Notes: a model not told the origin generated them from the sequence alone. Shown: positions 6,611 through 15,717, counted from the stretch's first letter. The stretch: 17,588 nt of DNA from Egerieenecus sp048201975 (GCA_048201975.1 DBFBGQ010000125.1:1-17588), one strand, 5' to 3'. A program made the numbers and translations.

Positions 6611-8963
6611 CAGCATCCTCCTTTCCTGATGACGTTCCGGCGCTCATGCGCAGGTAGCGGATCAGCGGGCTGTCCGTCATGGCGCATTTCACCGGCGGCA
6701 GCAGCCGCAGCGTGTAGGGCGAGAGGCGGAACTCTGCCAGCTTCACCTGGGCGAAGGCCGTCAGCCCCGCCAGCGTCTGGGCCAGGGTCAGCCCGCTGCG
6801 CTGGGCCAGCTCCTGGGGAGCGGTCCCGCCGCCCCGGCGCAGCGCCCGGTAGAGATCCCGCAAGGGTTCATCCTCCAGCGCCAGGGAAGCTAGCAGCGCT
6901 TTCATGGCGGGGGACGGGCGCAGGGCGTGGACTTCCGCCCTGGGACAGCGCGCGGCAATCCACGCGCGCTCCCCAGGTACCGCATCCCCGTCCAGCAGCA
7001 CGATGTGCGACCATTGATCTGTAAGCTCGTCCATCTCCGGGGCGCATAGCAGGGCGTTGAAGGGTCTGGGGTCCGTTACGGCGCCGGTCCATACGTCCGT
7101 TTCACCGGGGAAATCCCCCAGAAAGGCGCGGGCGGTTTCCGGCAGATGCGCCAGGCAGAGCACCCCCTGTCCCTCCCGGAGCAGCCGCTTTACGGTTGCC
7201 TGGGTGATTGGCCGGGGACGCTCTGATAATCTTGTTACATTCTCCGCCAGGTGGGTCATTTCCTGCAAAAGCGCCTCGAAAAACAGCGCTTCGGGGGGCA
7301 GGGGCGAGGCCCCGGCGGCGGGCAGCAGCGCCTTCACCTGGAGCTGCGCGGTGGTGCGCTCCCGCCAGGTGTTTTTTTCCGGGGTAAAGAGCACATCCAC
7401 CCGGGTCAGCCCCCGGTCCGCCTCCTCGCCCAGGGAAAAAGCGATGCCGTCCCGTACGGCGGAGCCCGACGCCAGGCTCAGCTTCAGGTGCTGGCCCTGG
7501 TTCCCGACCTTTCGCGCCTGCTGCACGGAGGCGTCGCGGGCCAGGAACACCGGGGAAGGGTTGCCAAACCCCGTGGGCTGGAGCAGCTCCAGCCGGTCGA
7601 TCAGCGGCAGGTCCACCTGCTCCAGGGAAAGGGGCAGGTCATACTCCTTTTCAGGAATGAAGCACCGGGGATCGCAGTTTTCTGCAATGGCCAGGGAGAG
7701 CCTGCGCCGCAGCTCCGGCACCAGCGCCGCGTCCATGGTCAGCCCCGCTGCCTGCTCGTGCCCGCCAAAGCGCTGGAACAGGTCCTTGCACTGGCTGAGC
7801 ATGGCGTGGATGTTCACCCCGGGAATGGAGCGGCAGGAGCCCACCGCCGTGTCTCCGCTGCGGCTGAGCACCACCGTGGGCCAGTGGTACTTCTCGCAGA
7901 TGCGCCCTGCCGCCAGGCCGATCACCCCGCTGTTCCAGCCCTCTCCCATGACCACGATGGCCCGGTCACGGGAAAAGTCCGTCTCCTGGCCGATGGCGGC
8001 CAGGGCTTGCTGGGTGATCTCCTGCTCCAGGGCCTGGCGGGTGCGGTTGTTCTCCTCCAAATGGGCGGCGAGACGCTCCGCCTCCTGGGGATCTTCGGTG
8101 GTCAGCAGGCGGACCCCCTGGGCGGCATCCTCCAGCCGCCCGCCGGCATTGAGCCGGGGCGCCAGGCGAAAGCCCACGTGTCCGGCGTTCACCGGCGGGG
8201 TTACGCCGCTGACCAGCATCAGCGCCCGCAGGCCGGGCCGCTCCGTCCGGGCCATGGCCTCCAGCCCCAGCTTGACGATGACGCGGTTTTCATCCACCAG
8301 GGGCACGATGTCCGCTACCGTGGCCAGGGCGGCCAGCTCCAGGCGCTTGCTTACGCCTTCCATCCCCTGCAGCGCCTGGCAGAGCTTCAGGGCCACCCCC
8401 GCCCCGCACAGCCGCCGGAAGGGATACGTCCCCAGCAGGGGATTCAGCACCGCGTCGGCGGGGGAGGGAGTGTCCGCCAGCTGATGGTGGTCGCTGACAA
8501 TCACCGTCATGCCCAGCATCTGGGCCAGGCGCACCTCCTGGTGGTTGGTCACCCCGCAGTCCACGGTGATCAGCAGACGGTGTTGCCGGGCGATCTGCCG
8601 CACTGCGTCGCAGTTAAGGCCATAGCCTTCCCCGTGACGGCTGGGAATATACGCCTCCGCCAGCGCGCCCTCCTCCCGCAGGGTTTCCAGCAGAATGGAG
8701 GTGGCGCACACGCCGTCCACGTCATAGTCCCCGTAGATCATGATGGACTGCTTTTCCGCGATGGCCTGACGGATCAGCGCCACCGCCCGGTCCATGTCCT
8801 GCATCATCAGCGGCGGATGCAGCTGCTCCAGCGCGGGGTGCAGAAAGCGCTCCGCCTTTTCCGGCGTATCCATGCCCCGGGTGCGCAGCAGCGTGGAAAG
8901 CCACGGGGGATAGTCCCCCAACGGACGGCTGTCCTCCGTTCCACGACGCACGAAACGCAGCAT
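6591..8963 (-). CDS. recJ: Single-stranded-DNA-specific exonuclease RecJ
   Basis: 790 residues. RecJ degrades single-stranded DNA 5' to 3' in recombination and repair. DHH-family motifs: YGDYDVDG (77-84), ITVDCG (132-137), VSDHH (156-160). The DHHA1 domain shows GEGWNSGVIGLAAGRI (about 340-355), GSCRSIPG and FGGHEQAAGLT (399-409). An OB-like region follows (PTGFGNPSPVFLARDA). Residues 570-790 are a less conserved extension common in Firmicute RecJ. The start follows GAGGAGG by about nine bases and a promoter stands at 9000-9029, so it heads the recJ-relA-dtd-radical SAM operon. In many Firmicutes apt (adenine phosphoribosyltransferase) lies between recJ and relA; here the two genes overlap and apt is absent. 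Confidence 0.97.
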   Translation of the reverse strand: MLRFVRRGTEDSRPLGDYPPWLSTLLRTRGMDTPEKAERFLHPALEQLHPPLMMQDMDRAVALIRQAIAEKQSIMIYGDYDVDGVCATSILLETLREEGALAEAYIPSRHGEGYGLNCDAVRQIARQHRLLITVDCGVTNHQEVRLAQMLGMTVIVSDHHQLADTPSPADAVLNPLLGTYPFRRLCGAGVALKLCQALQGMEGVSKRLELAALATVADIVPLVDENRVIVKLGLEAMARTERPGLRALMLVSGVTPPVNAGHVGFRLAPRLNAGGRLEDAAQGVRLLTTEDPQEAERLAAHLEENNRTRQALEQEITQQALAAIGQETDFSRDRAIVVMGEGWNSGVIGLAAGRICEKYHWPTVVLSRSGDTAVGSCRSIPGVNIHAMLSQCKDLFQRFGGHEQAAGLTMDAALVPELRRRLSLAIAENCDPRCFIPEKEYDLPLSLEQVDLPLIDRLELLQPTGFGNPSPVFLARDASVQQARKVGNQGQHLKLSLASGSAVRDGIAFSLGEEADRGLTRVDVLFTPEKNTWRERTTAQLQVKALLPAAGASPLPPEALFFEALLQEMTHLAENVTRLSERPRPITQATVKRLLREGQGVLCLAHLPETARAFLGDFPGETDVWTGAVTDPRPFNALLCAPEMDELTDQWSHIVLLDGDAVPGERAWIAARCPRAEVHALRPSPAMKALLASLALEDEPLRDLYRALRRGGGTAPQELAQRSGLTLAQTLAGLTAFAQVKLAEFRLSPYTLRLLPPVKCAMTDSPLIRYLRMSAGTSSGKEDADELHNL

Positions 8964-8999
8964 GTCCCCGCCTCCTCTCGCCCCAATGGTAATGCAAGG

Positions 9000-9029
9000 A
9001 GTATATCACGTTTCGACGGTAAATGACAA
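9000..9029 (-). promoter_or_regulatory. Promoter of the recJ operon
   Basis: On the minus strand: TTGTCA (9024-9029), an 18-base spacer and TATACT (9000-9005), the last preceded by TGA to form an extended -10. The predicted start is near 8993, 30 bases before the recJ ATG. The promoter lies just after the terminator of the hydrolase operon, so the two operons are separated. Confidence 0.75.
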
Positions 9030-9111
9030 GCCGTATTGCATCTCCGGCGCCTTGCGCAGGGACGCGCCCCATGGAAAGCGTCCGAGAATGGGCTGACGCC
9101 CATAGCCGAGC

Positions 9112-9148
9112 AAAAAAAACCCCTGACCGGTTTGGACCGGCACAGGGG
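9112..9148 (-). terminator. Intrinsic terminator of the glycoside hydrolase operon
   Basis: On the minus strand, CCCCTG (9148-9143) pairs with CAGGGG (9125-9120) and CCGGT (9140-9136) pairs with ACCGG (9131-9127) across a four-base loop, with a small bulge between. Eight T residues (9119-9112) follow. It lies 45 bases past the GH29 stop codon. The rest of 8964-9192 holds only this element and the recJ promoter. Confidence 0.92.
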
Positions 9149-9192
9149 AAACTTGCCACAGGGAAGGTTAAGGGCAAAGACAAGGGGCGGGT

Positions 9193-10611
9193 TCATGCGT
9201 ACACGCCCAGAAAGCTCAGCGTGATGGCTGCTCGTGCATCCAGGATGCGCAGGCGCAGGGCGGCGGTGCGTTGCTCCGGGATGACGATGATGCGCTTGTT
9301 GCCTACCACCTGCCCCCGGGCGGCCTCCTGCCAACCCTGGGGCGTTTCCACGTCCAGGGCGTAGGTCTCGATGCGCTGGCTTTCCAGCAGGTTTTCCCGC
9401 AGAACCATCCGGCGGATGGAGCGGGGTTCCGTCCAGCGCAGAAGGATCTCCGCCTGGGTGACGCCGTCCGGGGTGCGGAAGTAGGCGTCATCCCCCTCCG
9501 TCAGGGCGGCCTGAATGGGATGCCCCGGCGCCGCCTGGGGGCAGGAGACGGATGCTTCCTGCGCCAGATTGGCGCCGTAGGCTTGCTCCAGGTAAGCGCC
9601 AAACTCCCGCAGGCGTTGTACGTCCGCCTCATGAAACAGCCCCCGCCGGTCCGGCGGGATATTCAGCAGCAGCGTGGCGTTGCCGCCCACCGAGCGCTCA
9701 TAGATGTGGATCAGCTCCGCCAGGGGGCGCACCTTTTGGTCTTCCTCAGCGTGATAGAACCAGCCTGGGCGAATGGAGGTGTTCACCTCCGCGGGATACC
9801 AGATCAGTTCGGGCTCATTGGCCAGCAACTCCCGGCTGCCCAGGTCCTGGTCCTGGGCGCGGATGGTGCGGCGGCGGAATTCGTCGCTGTCGGCCTGCTG
9901 GCTGTCCTGGGCAATTTTTTCGGTGTCCATGGTCCGCCGGGGAACCACGCTCCACTCGGCGTCCCGTGCGTCTCCCGCCTCGTTTCCGCACCAGCGGATG
10001 TCCGGCCCGCAGACGGAGATGCAGGCTCCGGGCTGCAGGCGGCGGATGGTTTCGTAGTAGCGGGGCCAGTCGTAGCGCTGCTTTTTGCCATTGGGGCCTT
10101 CGCCGCAGGCGCCGTCAAACCACACGCAGAAAATTTCTCCGTATTGGGTGAGCAGCTCCGTGAGCTGGGCGAGGAAATAATCGTCGTAGGGCTTGCCCTG
10201 GCCGTAGAGGGGGGAGTTTCTGTCCCAGGGGGATAGGTAGATCCCGAAGCGCAGCCCGCCCCGGCGGCAGGCCTCCGCCACCTCCTTCACCACGTCGCCC
10301 CGGCCGCCGCGAAAGGGGCTGCGGGCCACGGTATGGCTGGTGTGACGGCTGGGCCACAGACAAAAGCCGTCGTGATGCTTGCAGGTAAGGATCAGCCCCT
10401 TCATGTGCGCCGCCTGCAGCGCGGAAACCCATTGATCCGCGTCCAGGGCCGTGGGGTTGAAGCAAGCCTCCGGCTCCGTGCCGTCGCCCCATTCCCGGCC
10501 GGTGAATGTGTTCACGGTGAAGTGGACGAAGGCATACAGCTCCATCTGCTGCTGCCGCAGCTGCCGGGGACTGGGGGTGATCTGTACCAGCCGTAGGTCG
10601 TCCTGACGCAT
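9193..10611 (-). CDS. Alpha-L-fucosidase, GH29, cytoplasmic
   Basis: 472 residues from the ATG at 10611, which follows AAAGGAG. Open frame continues upstream for about 200 codons but overlaps the GH78 gene and has no homology. GH29 landmarks: ELYAFVHFTVNTFTGREWGD (24-43), LTCKHHDGFCLWPS (75-88), RFGIYLSPWDRNSP (121-134), and FCVWFDGACGEG (161-172) with the predicted nucleophile Asp166. These match the GH29-B-like subgroup that tends to prefer alpha-1,3/1,4-fucosides. A C-terminal beta-sandwich (about 390-472, RWTEPRSIRRMVLRENL, LDARAAITLSFLGVYA) resembles a discoidin-type domain. No signal peptide, so it acts on imported oligosaccharides. Last gene of the hydrolase run, 89 bases after GH78. 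Confidence 0.93.
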   Translation of the reverse strand: MRQDDLRLVQITPSPRQLRQQQMELYAFVHFTVNTFTGREWGDGTEPEACFNPTALDADQWVSALQAAHMKGLILTCKHHDGFCLWPSRHTSHTVARSPFRGGRGDVVKEVAEACRRGGLRFGIYLSPWDRNSPLYGQGKPYDDYFLAQLTELLTQYGEIFCVWFDGACGEGPNGKKQRYDWPRYYETIRRLQPGACISVCGPDIRWCGNEAGDARDAEWSVVPRRTMDTEKIAQDSQQADSDEFRRRTIRAQDQDLGSRELLANEPELIWYPAEVNTSIRPGWFYHAEEDQKVRPLAELIHIYERSVGGNATLLLNIPPDRRGLFHEADVQRLREFGAYLEQAYGANLAQEASVSCPQAAPGHPIQAALTEGDDAYFRTPDGVTQAEILLRWTEPRSIRRMVLRENLLESQRIETYALDVETPQGWQEAARGQVVGNKRIIVIPEQRTAALRLRILDARAAITLSFLGVYA

Positions 10612-10700
10612 GGTTGCTCTCCTTTCCGGGGCGCTGCCGCTCACGGACGGCGCGACGCCTGCTTGAAGTGTACAGCCGCCGGGGAGCTGTGTCAAGGACA

Positions 10701-13349
10701 TTAATAGGGTGCGCGCTGCTCCCCGGGGACGCGCCGGTGGATGGTCGCGCCGCTGGGCCGGTAGCGATAGCTCCAGCGTCCGCTGCCACGGAGCAGCGGG
10801 AACGCGCCCTGCGCCAGGGGGGAGCCGTTTTCCTGCACCTCCGCGCCTTCTGCGTCGGGCAACACGATCTCCGCAGCGGCGCCAAAGGGCACCTCGAAGT
10901 CCAGCTCCAGCCATGGGCCGTTCAACGCCCAGCGGCTGGCAATGCGGCCCTGGGGGGAGAGCAGCGTAGCCTCCGCGTGGGTCAGCAGGCTGTTGGGCAT
11001 GGGCTCCAGGCGGAAGCGGCGGAAGCCCGCGCCCTCCTCCAGGGGACGGATGCCCGCCACATACTGGTACAGCCACTGGGCCACGGAGCCGAATGCATAG
11101 TGGTTGAAGGAATTCATGGACACGGGGCCGAAGCTGCGGTCGGCCCGCATGGAGTTCCAGCGCTCCCACACGGTGGTGGCCCCCATGGTTACCTCGAACA
11201 GCCAGCTGGGGCATTCCTTTTGCAGCAGCAGCGCGTAGGCATATTCGTTCAGGCCGCAGGCGGAAAGCGTCGGGCAGATGTAGGGGGTGCCCAGAAAGCC
11301 CGTGGTCAGCGTCACATGATCGATGCGCAGGCGCTCCGCCAGGTGTTTGACGGCGGTTGGCCGCTGCTCGGGGGTGAGCATGTCCATCATCAGGGCAATG
11401 ACGTAGGCGGTCTGCGTTTCGGCAATCACCCGGCCGTTGGGGGAGACGTATTCCCGGCGGAAGGCTTCCCGCACCTGTTCAGCCAGCCGCTCGTACCGCT
11501 GGGCGTCCTCCTCCTTGCCCAGCAGGCGGGCGGCCCGGCCGGTGAGCGAGGCGGAGTAGGCGTAAAAGGCGGTGGCGATCAGGTCCGGCGGGGTGAGACC
11601 GTAGAGATTGTTGGGGTCCTTGGTGTCCTGGGCCAGCCAGTCCCCCAGGTGGAAGCCGCCGTATAGATGCGTCCCTTCCTTATCCTGGGCGGTGATGTAG
11701 TCCACCCAGGCGGCCATGCTCTCGTACTGCTGGGCCAGGATATCCGTGTCGCCGTAGTGGAGGTACAGCGTCCAGGGGATCAGCACCGCCGCGTCGCTCC
11801 AGCCGGTGGTGGGAATGCCCCACATGCCGGTTTGGAACAGAATGTTGGGCACCGTTACCGGCACGAAGCCGGCCTTTTTTTGCTCAAAGGCCAGGTCGTA
11901 GAGATACTTGTGGAAAAATTGCTGCGCGTTCATGTTCATGCAGGCCGTGGGCGCAAACACCTGCGCGTCCCCGGTCCAGCCCATGCGCTCGTCCCGCTGG
12001 GGACAATCCGTGGGGTTGTCCACAAAGTTGGATTTCTGCCCCCACAGGGCGTTGAGGAACAGCCGGTTCACCAGGGGATCGGAGCAGCGGAAGGTTCCGG
12101 TCTGCTCCATCTGGGAATAGAGCACCTCCATGGTGAAGCAGGCGGGATCCACCTGAGTCAGCCCCTGCACCCGGGCATAGCGGAAGCCGAAGAAGGTGAA
12201 GCTGGGGGCATAGTCGCAGGGTTGGCCGTCGGAGATATACACCTGCTCGGAGAGGGCGGTGCGCAGGTTCTCCCGGTAAAGGTTGCCGTCCTTGTCCAGC
12301 ACCTCGCCGGTTTGCAGGCGGATCTCCGTGCCGGCGGGCCACTGTCCGCGGATGCGCACGCGGCCGGCGGCGTTCTGCCCGAAGTCCAATAGCCAGTCCC
12401 CGTTGGGGGCGTGAAGCAGGCTGGCCTGCCGGGTTTCCATGACCCGGACGGGCAGATTTTTTCGCGCCTGGAGCAGCGTGACGTCCAGCGCTACGGCATG
12501 GACGCCCTCCCAGGCGGAGTTCCCCTGGGCGCGGGCCCAGTCCCGGTCCCACAGGCGGCTGTCGAATATCTCCCCGTCGTAAATCTCCGCCCGCAGGAAG
12601 GGGCTGGCGGAGGATTCCCAGCTTTCGTCGGTGACTATGCGCAGGGTCTCCCCGCTTTCCAGCTCCACCTCCAGCTGAGCGATCAGGGCGTTTTCCTTCC
12701 CATAGATGCAGCGGCGTTCCTTCATGCCGGGCCAGTTGACGCGCCCCTTGTAATAGCCGTTGCCCAGCCAGCCACCCAGGATGTTCTCTCCCTGACGGAG
12801 CAGCTCCGTCACGTCATAGGTCTGGTAGGGCAGCCAGCAGTCGTAGGCGCAGAAGCCGGGGGCCAGCTCCTCGCAGCCTACGGCAGCGCCGTTGAGGAAC
12901 ATCCTGTACAGGCCCACGCCACAGGCGTAGAGCCGGGCGCGGCGCACCGGGGATGCCAGGGTAAAGCGGCGGCGCAGCTGGGGCAGCGGGAAGCGGCTGC
13001 CGATGAAGCGCCCCACCCAGGGAAGATGATACCGGGCGGTTTCGAACCAGGTGACCGGGCTGACGGCGGGGGCATCCTCCGCCGTGCTCCAGACCGTCAC
13101 GCGCCAGTAATAGCGGGTGCAGGGGCGCAGCTCCAGCTCCAGGGGCACCTGCGCGGTGCGGGCGGAGGGGGTATAGCCGCTGTCGAAAACCGGGTCGGCC
13201 AGGTCGGGGGTCAGGCCCACTTGCAGGCGGTAAGCCTGCTGGCCGTCGTTGGGGTGGGCCGAAGACACGATCCAGGTAAGGCAGGGCCGGTGAAAATCGT
13301 AGCCCAGGGGACGATCCATGCCGTTGCAGAGCAGATGGGTAAATTGCAT
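10701..13349 (-). CDS. Alpha-L-rhamnosidase, GH78, cytoplasmic
   Basis: 882 residues from the ATG at 13349, eight bases after AAGGAGG; an in-frame ATG 22 codons upstream lacks support. It removes terminal alpha-L-rhamnose. Features in order: N-terminal beta-sandwich region (LTWIVSS, YRLQVG, YYWRV), the rhamnosidase carbohydrate-binding-like domain (LYACGVGLYRMFLNG 140-154, GWLGNGYYKG), LDFGQNAAGRVRI (321-333), then the (alpha/alpha)6 barrel with DCPQRDERMGWTGD (448-461) holding catalytic acidic residues, GATTVWERW (723-731) with the probable base Glu729, and NSFNHYAFGSV (746-756). No signal peptide. It sits 80 bases after GH105 and before GH29. Family is certain; the exact substrate is inferred from neighbours. 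Confidence 0.95.
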   Translation of the reverse strand: MQFTHLLCNGMDRPLGYDFHRPCLTWIVSSAHPNDGQQAYRLQVGLTPDLADPVFDSGYTPSARTAQVPLELELRPCTRYYWRVTVWSTAEDAPAVSPVTWFETARYHLPWVGRFIGSRFPLPQLRRRFTLASPVRRARLYACGVGLYRMFLNGAAVGCEELAPGFCAYDCWLPYQTYDVTELLRQGENILGGWLGNGYYKGRVNWPGMKERRCIYGKENALIAQLEVELESGETLRIVTDESWESSASPFLRAEIYDGEIFDSRLWDRDWARAQGNSAWEGVHAVALDVTLLQARKNLPVRVMETRQASLLHAPNGDWLLDFGQNAAGRVRIRGQWPAGTEIRLQTGEVLDKDGNLYRENLRTALSEQVYISDGQPCDYAPSFTFFGFRYARVQGLTQVDPACFTMEVLYSQMEQTGTFRCSDPLVNRLFLNALWGQKSNFVDNPTDCPQRDERMGWTGDAQVFAPTACMNMNAQQFFHKYLYDLAFEQKKAGFVPVTVPNILFQTGMWGIPTTGWSDAAVLIPWTLYLHYGDTDILAQQYESMAAWVDYITAQDKEGTHLYGGFHLGDWLAQDTKDPNNLYGLTPPDLIATAFYAYSASLTGRAARLLGKEEDAQRYERLAEQVREAFRREYVSPNGRVIAETQTAYVIALMMDMLTPEQRPTAVKHLAERLRIDHVTLTTGFLGTPYICPTLSACGLNEYAYALLLQKECPSWLFEVTMGATTVWERWNSMRADRSFGPVSMNSFNHYAFGSVAQWLYQYVAGIRPLEEGAGFRRFRLEPMPNSLLTHAEATLLSPQGRIASRWALNGPWLELDFEVPFGAAAEIVLPDAEGAEVQENGSPLAQGAFPLLRGSGRWSYRYRPSGATIHRRVPGEQRAPY

Positions 13350-13429
13350 GATGCGTTCCTCCTTCGTGGAGCGGATGAGTGCGCGAACAAGGGAGCTCGC
13401 AGGCGTATGCGCCATGCTATCGCTGCACC

Positions 13430-14596
13430 TTATCCCAGCAGGTACGCGATCTCTGCGGTGGCCATCAGGAAGGGGCCTGCACCCTTGCCTTCGTCGCAGA
13501 GATACCAGGCGGGGTTTTCATAGTTGTTGCTGCCGTTGGCGCTGGCCATCAGGTAAATATCCGCCAGCCGGTGGGTGAGCTTCCGATCCGTCAGCGCTGT
13601 ATAGGCCCTGCAGGCGCAGGCAACGTATTGCTCCTGTTGATCAGGCAGGAGGCCAGTGCGTACCGCCTTGAGCAGAGCATAGACCATCATGGCGCTGCCG
13701 CTGGTTTCCAGGCGGTTGGTTGTGGTGACGGGCCGGTCCATTAGGTTGGCCCATAGCCCAGTGTTCTCGTCCGCCCAGCGCAGGACGGCATCGGCCTGCT
13801 CACGGAAATGCCGGGACAATGTCTTTCGGTTTTCCGGGCTCAGACAGGCCGCTACGTCTGCCTGAGCCATCATATACCAGCCCATGGCCCGGAGCCAATG
13901 GAAGGGGCATACATCTTGCGGACTGTTTCCTGCGTGATAGAGCAATCCAGTTTCCGGATTGGTCAGGTTTTCGTGGACCCAGAGAAAGCGCCGGGCGACC
14001 CGTTCCAGTTCAGCGCTGTCCCGCTGTGCAAGCGCCTGACGGGCCAGGAAGGGCTGGGCCATGTAGAGACCATCCAGCCATACTTTGTAGCGGGGAGGCG
14101 TACCGCCCAGCCAGCTGTGCCAATAGTTGCCGCCCAGGGCCTCCTCGGTGTAGCAGACATTGAGCTGGGTCAGGTCCCGGTAGAGTGTCGCAGCAACCTG
14201 GGCGCAGGCGGCATGCCGCGGAAACCACTGCAAAAGCGCCGCGGATTTGTAGCAATCCAGCCCATGATAAGGGACGTAGCCAGCGCGGGCGTTCAGTGTT
14301 CCGTCAGTGATCTGCGCCTGCAGGTATTCAGCCACATAGGCGCCGTATTTGGGTTGCCCCAGGGCTTCGCCCAGCTTCAGCACTCCTTCCATTACCACGC
14401 CGGTATAATAGCTCCAGCTATAGAGATAAGGGTGGCCCTTGGATGCAGCGCGCTTTTCATTGTCCCAGGTGAAGAAACGCCCCTCCGTGGAAATCACCGG
14501 GCCGGGAACGTTTTCTGTGGAATCTATGGTCAGCGCATCTCCGTAAGCCTTTCCGTGCAGAAATGCCTGGCGCAGCGCCTGATTGCCGCGGATCAT
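13430..14596 (-). CDS. Unsaturated rhamnogalacturonyl hydrolase, GH105 (YteR-like)
   Basis: 388 residues from the ATG at 14596, which has AAAGGGGG nine bases upstream; an open-frame extension of 14 codons is not supported. GH105 enzymes hydrate and release the unsaturated uronic acid left at the non-reducing end by pectin/rhamnogalacturonan lyases. Landmarks: WSYYTGVVMEGVLKLGEALG (61-80), YKVWLDGLYMAQPFLA (170-185) with the family's catalytic Asp at 175, FHWLRAMGWYMMAQAD (about 234-249), ETSGSAMMVYALLKAV. No signal peptide. Product of this step exposes rhamnose for the GH78 enzyme next in the operon. Some GH105 members act on glucuronyl or ulvan substrates, so the exact sugar is an inference. 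Confidence 0.9.
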   Translation of the reverse strand: MIRGNQALRQAFLHGKAYGDALTIDSTENVPGPVISTEGRFFTWDNEKRAASKGHPYLYSWSYYTGVVMEGVLKLGEALGQPKYGAYVAEYLQAQITDGTLNARAGYVPYHGLDCYKSAALLQWFPRHAACAQVAATLYRDLTQLNVCYTEEALGGNYWHSWLGGTPPRYKVWLDGLYMAQPFLARQALAQRDSAELERVARRFLWVHENLTNPETGLLYHAGNSPQDVCPFHWLRAMGWYMMAQADVAACLSPENRKTLSRHFREQADAVLRWADENTGLWANLMDRPVTTTNRLETSGSAMMVYALLKAVRTGLLPDQQEQYVACACRAYTALTDRKLTHRLADIYLMASANGSNNYENPAWYLCDEGKGAGPFLMATAEIAYLLG

Positions 14597-14699
14597 ATGA
14601 AACAACCCCCTTTTGTCGATTATTAGTAAAGGCAACATAGCACAACCGGAAAAGGCCTGTCCATATGTCGGGCGGACTTAAGCAACATCTACAATCAAT

Positions 14700-15629
14700 T
14701 CAGCAAGGTTCTGCATGTCGTTCCTGGGCCAGGTACTGTTTGGGGGAGACGCCTGCCGCTTTGGTAAACATGCGAAAGAAGCAGGAATAATCCTGAAAGC
14801 CGCATTGGCGTGCAACTTCTCCCGTCAGCATGCCGTCCTGGAGAAGTTTTTTGGCCAGCATGACGCGCTTGGCTAAGATGTATTCCCGAACGGTGATAAA
14901 GGCATAGCTTTTGAACTCCCGGCTTAGGTGGTACTTGCTGATGTACAGCGCCTGAGCCACGCTGGAAAGGGTGATGGGTTCGGTGTAGTGCTCGTTGATG
15001 TAGGCGATGGCGCTGCGGACCAGCTTGGAGGAATACTGCAGGGGCGCTGCGGCGCCTCGCAGCAGAAGCTGACAAAGCTTCGTCATCAGGATGGTGAAAC
15101 GGCAACGGGCCATAAGCTCCTCCGCAGGATCTTCATACTCCGGCGTATCTATGATCTCCATCAGCGCATGATGAAAGTGCCCGCATTCCTCCTTGGTCAG
15201 GTGGTAAAGAAAGTGATTGGCATTCATGGCCCCTTCGATGATCTGTACAAAGGAAAAGGTTTCCGTGCTCAATTCCATGGCGCTGGGCCGGCTCAAATAG
15301 ATGAAGATCCGCTTGAGCTTGCTGCCTGGCTGCCCGTTGAATACACGGTGCATCCGCTCCGGGGGAACGATGAGCAGGTCGTTGGCCTTCAGGCTGTAGC
15401 TGTATTCCTCTATGTAGAACTCCGCGTTCCCCTCCAGCAGAAAATAGATCTCATAATGGTCGTGGTTGTGAAAAAAAGAGGGATAGGATTCGTCGTTGCA
15501 GGGGATATGCTGAATTGCCACATCGTCGGCGGAGGCTACGGATTTCTCCGAGTTTTTCCATTGTATAAAAAAATCCGGCTGCCTGTACCACTTGGTTGCT
15601 CCCGCTACTTCGTGCCGTTCCGCAGGCAT
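14700..15629 (-). CDS. AraC-family regulator with cupin sensor domain
   Basis: 309 residues from the ATG at 15629. N-terminal cupin-like sugar-sensing domain (FHNHDHYEIYFLLEGNAEFY, LKANDLLIVPPERMHR) and a C-terminal AraC DNA-binding domain with two helix-turn-helices (ITLSSVAQALYISKYHLSRE, FKSYAFITVREYI, TGEVARQCGFQDYSCFFRMF, GVSPKQYL). An upstream TTG at 15671 is in frame but falls inside the promoter's spacer, so it cannot be the start. Divergent from the sugar-binding protein gene and upstream of GH105-GH78-GH29, it is the likely activator of this locus in response to a pectin-derived sugar (inference). Confidence 0.9.
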   Translation of the reverse strand: MPAERHEVAGATKWYRQPDFFIQWKNSEKSVASADDVAIQHIPCNDESYPSFFHNHDHYEIYFLLEGNAEFYIEEYSYSLKANDLLIVPPERMHRVFNGQPGSKLKRIFIYLSRPSAMELSTETFSFVQIIEGAMNANHFLYHLTKEECGHFHHALMEIIDTPEYEDPAEELMARCRFTILMTKLCQLLLRGAAAPLQYSSKLVRSAIAYINEHYTEPITLSSVAQALYISKYHLSREFKSYAFITVREYILAKRVMLAKKLLQDGMLTGEVARQCGFQDYSCFFRMFTKAAGVSPKQYLAQERHAEPC

Positions 15630-15647
15630 TCCCTTCACCTGCCTTTG

Positions 15648-15717
15648 CTCTTTGCACAGAGTATAGGTCAATATTCACAAACTGTCAAGCAAAAACCGCT
15701 ATATACTTTGCAAAGAG
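15648..15717. promoter_or_regulatory. Inverted pair of TATACT/TGCAAAGAG sites between the divergent genes
   Basis: On the minus strand, TATACT (15665-15660) is followed after three bases by TGCAAAGAG (15656-15648). On the plus strand, TATACT (15702-15707) is followed after one base by TGCAAAGAG (15709-15717). The two copies face away from each other at the two divergent promoters, so the repeat spans both -10 elements and the first transcribed bases. The plus-strand copy is the candidate -10 of the sugar-binding protein gene; no good -35 lies 17 bases before it, as expected for an activator-dependent promoter. Likely target of the adjacent AraC protein. Confidence 0.55.
15660..15688 (-). promoter_or_regulatory. 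Promoter of the AraC-type regulator gene
   Basis: On the minus strand: TTGACA (15683-15688), 17-base spacer, TATACT (15660-15665). Predicted start near 15653, leaving a leader of about 24 bases before the ATG at 15629. The good consensus suggests constitutive, possibly self-repressed, expression. Confidence 0.8.

Noticed and set aside
7057..9026. Plus-strand frames of 475 and 591 codons opposite recJ
   Set aside because: Both are shadows of recJ; compositions are biased (Ser/Arg/Pro or His/Gln/Gly) and no motif or ribosome site supports them.
10612..11214. Upstream extension of the GH29 frame by about 200 codons
   Set aside because: The extension overlaps the GH78 coding region, has no homology, and the ATG at 10611 has a good ribosome site and begins the GH29 family match.
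14597..14699. Separate promoter for the GH105 gene
   Set aside because: An AATAAT-like -10 is present near 14621 but no -35 at acceptable spacing; not enough to call, though an activator-dependent promoter remains possible.
15630..15671. TTG at 15671 as the start of the AraC-type gene
   Set aside because: It lies in the spacer of a TTGACA-N17-TATACT promoter for the same gene, upstream of the predicted transcript start.
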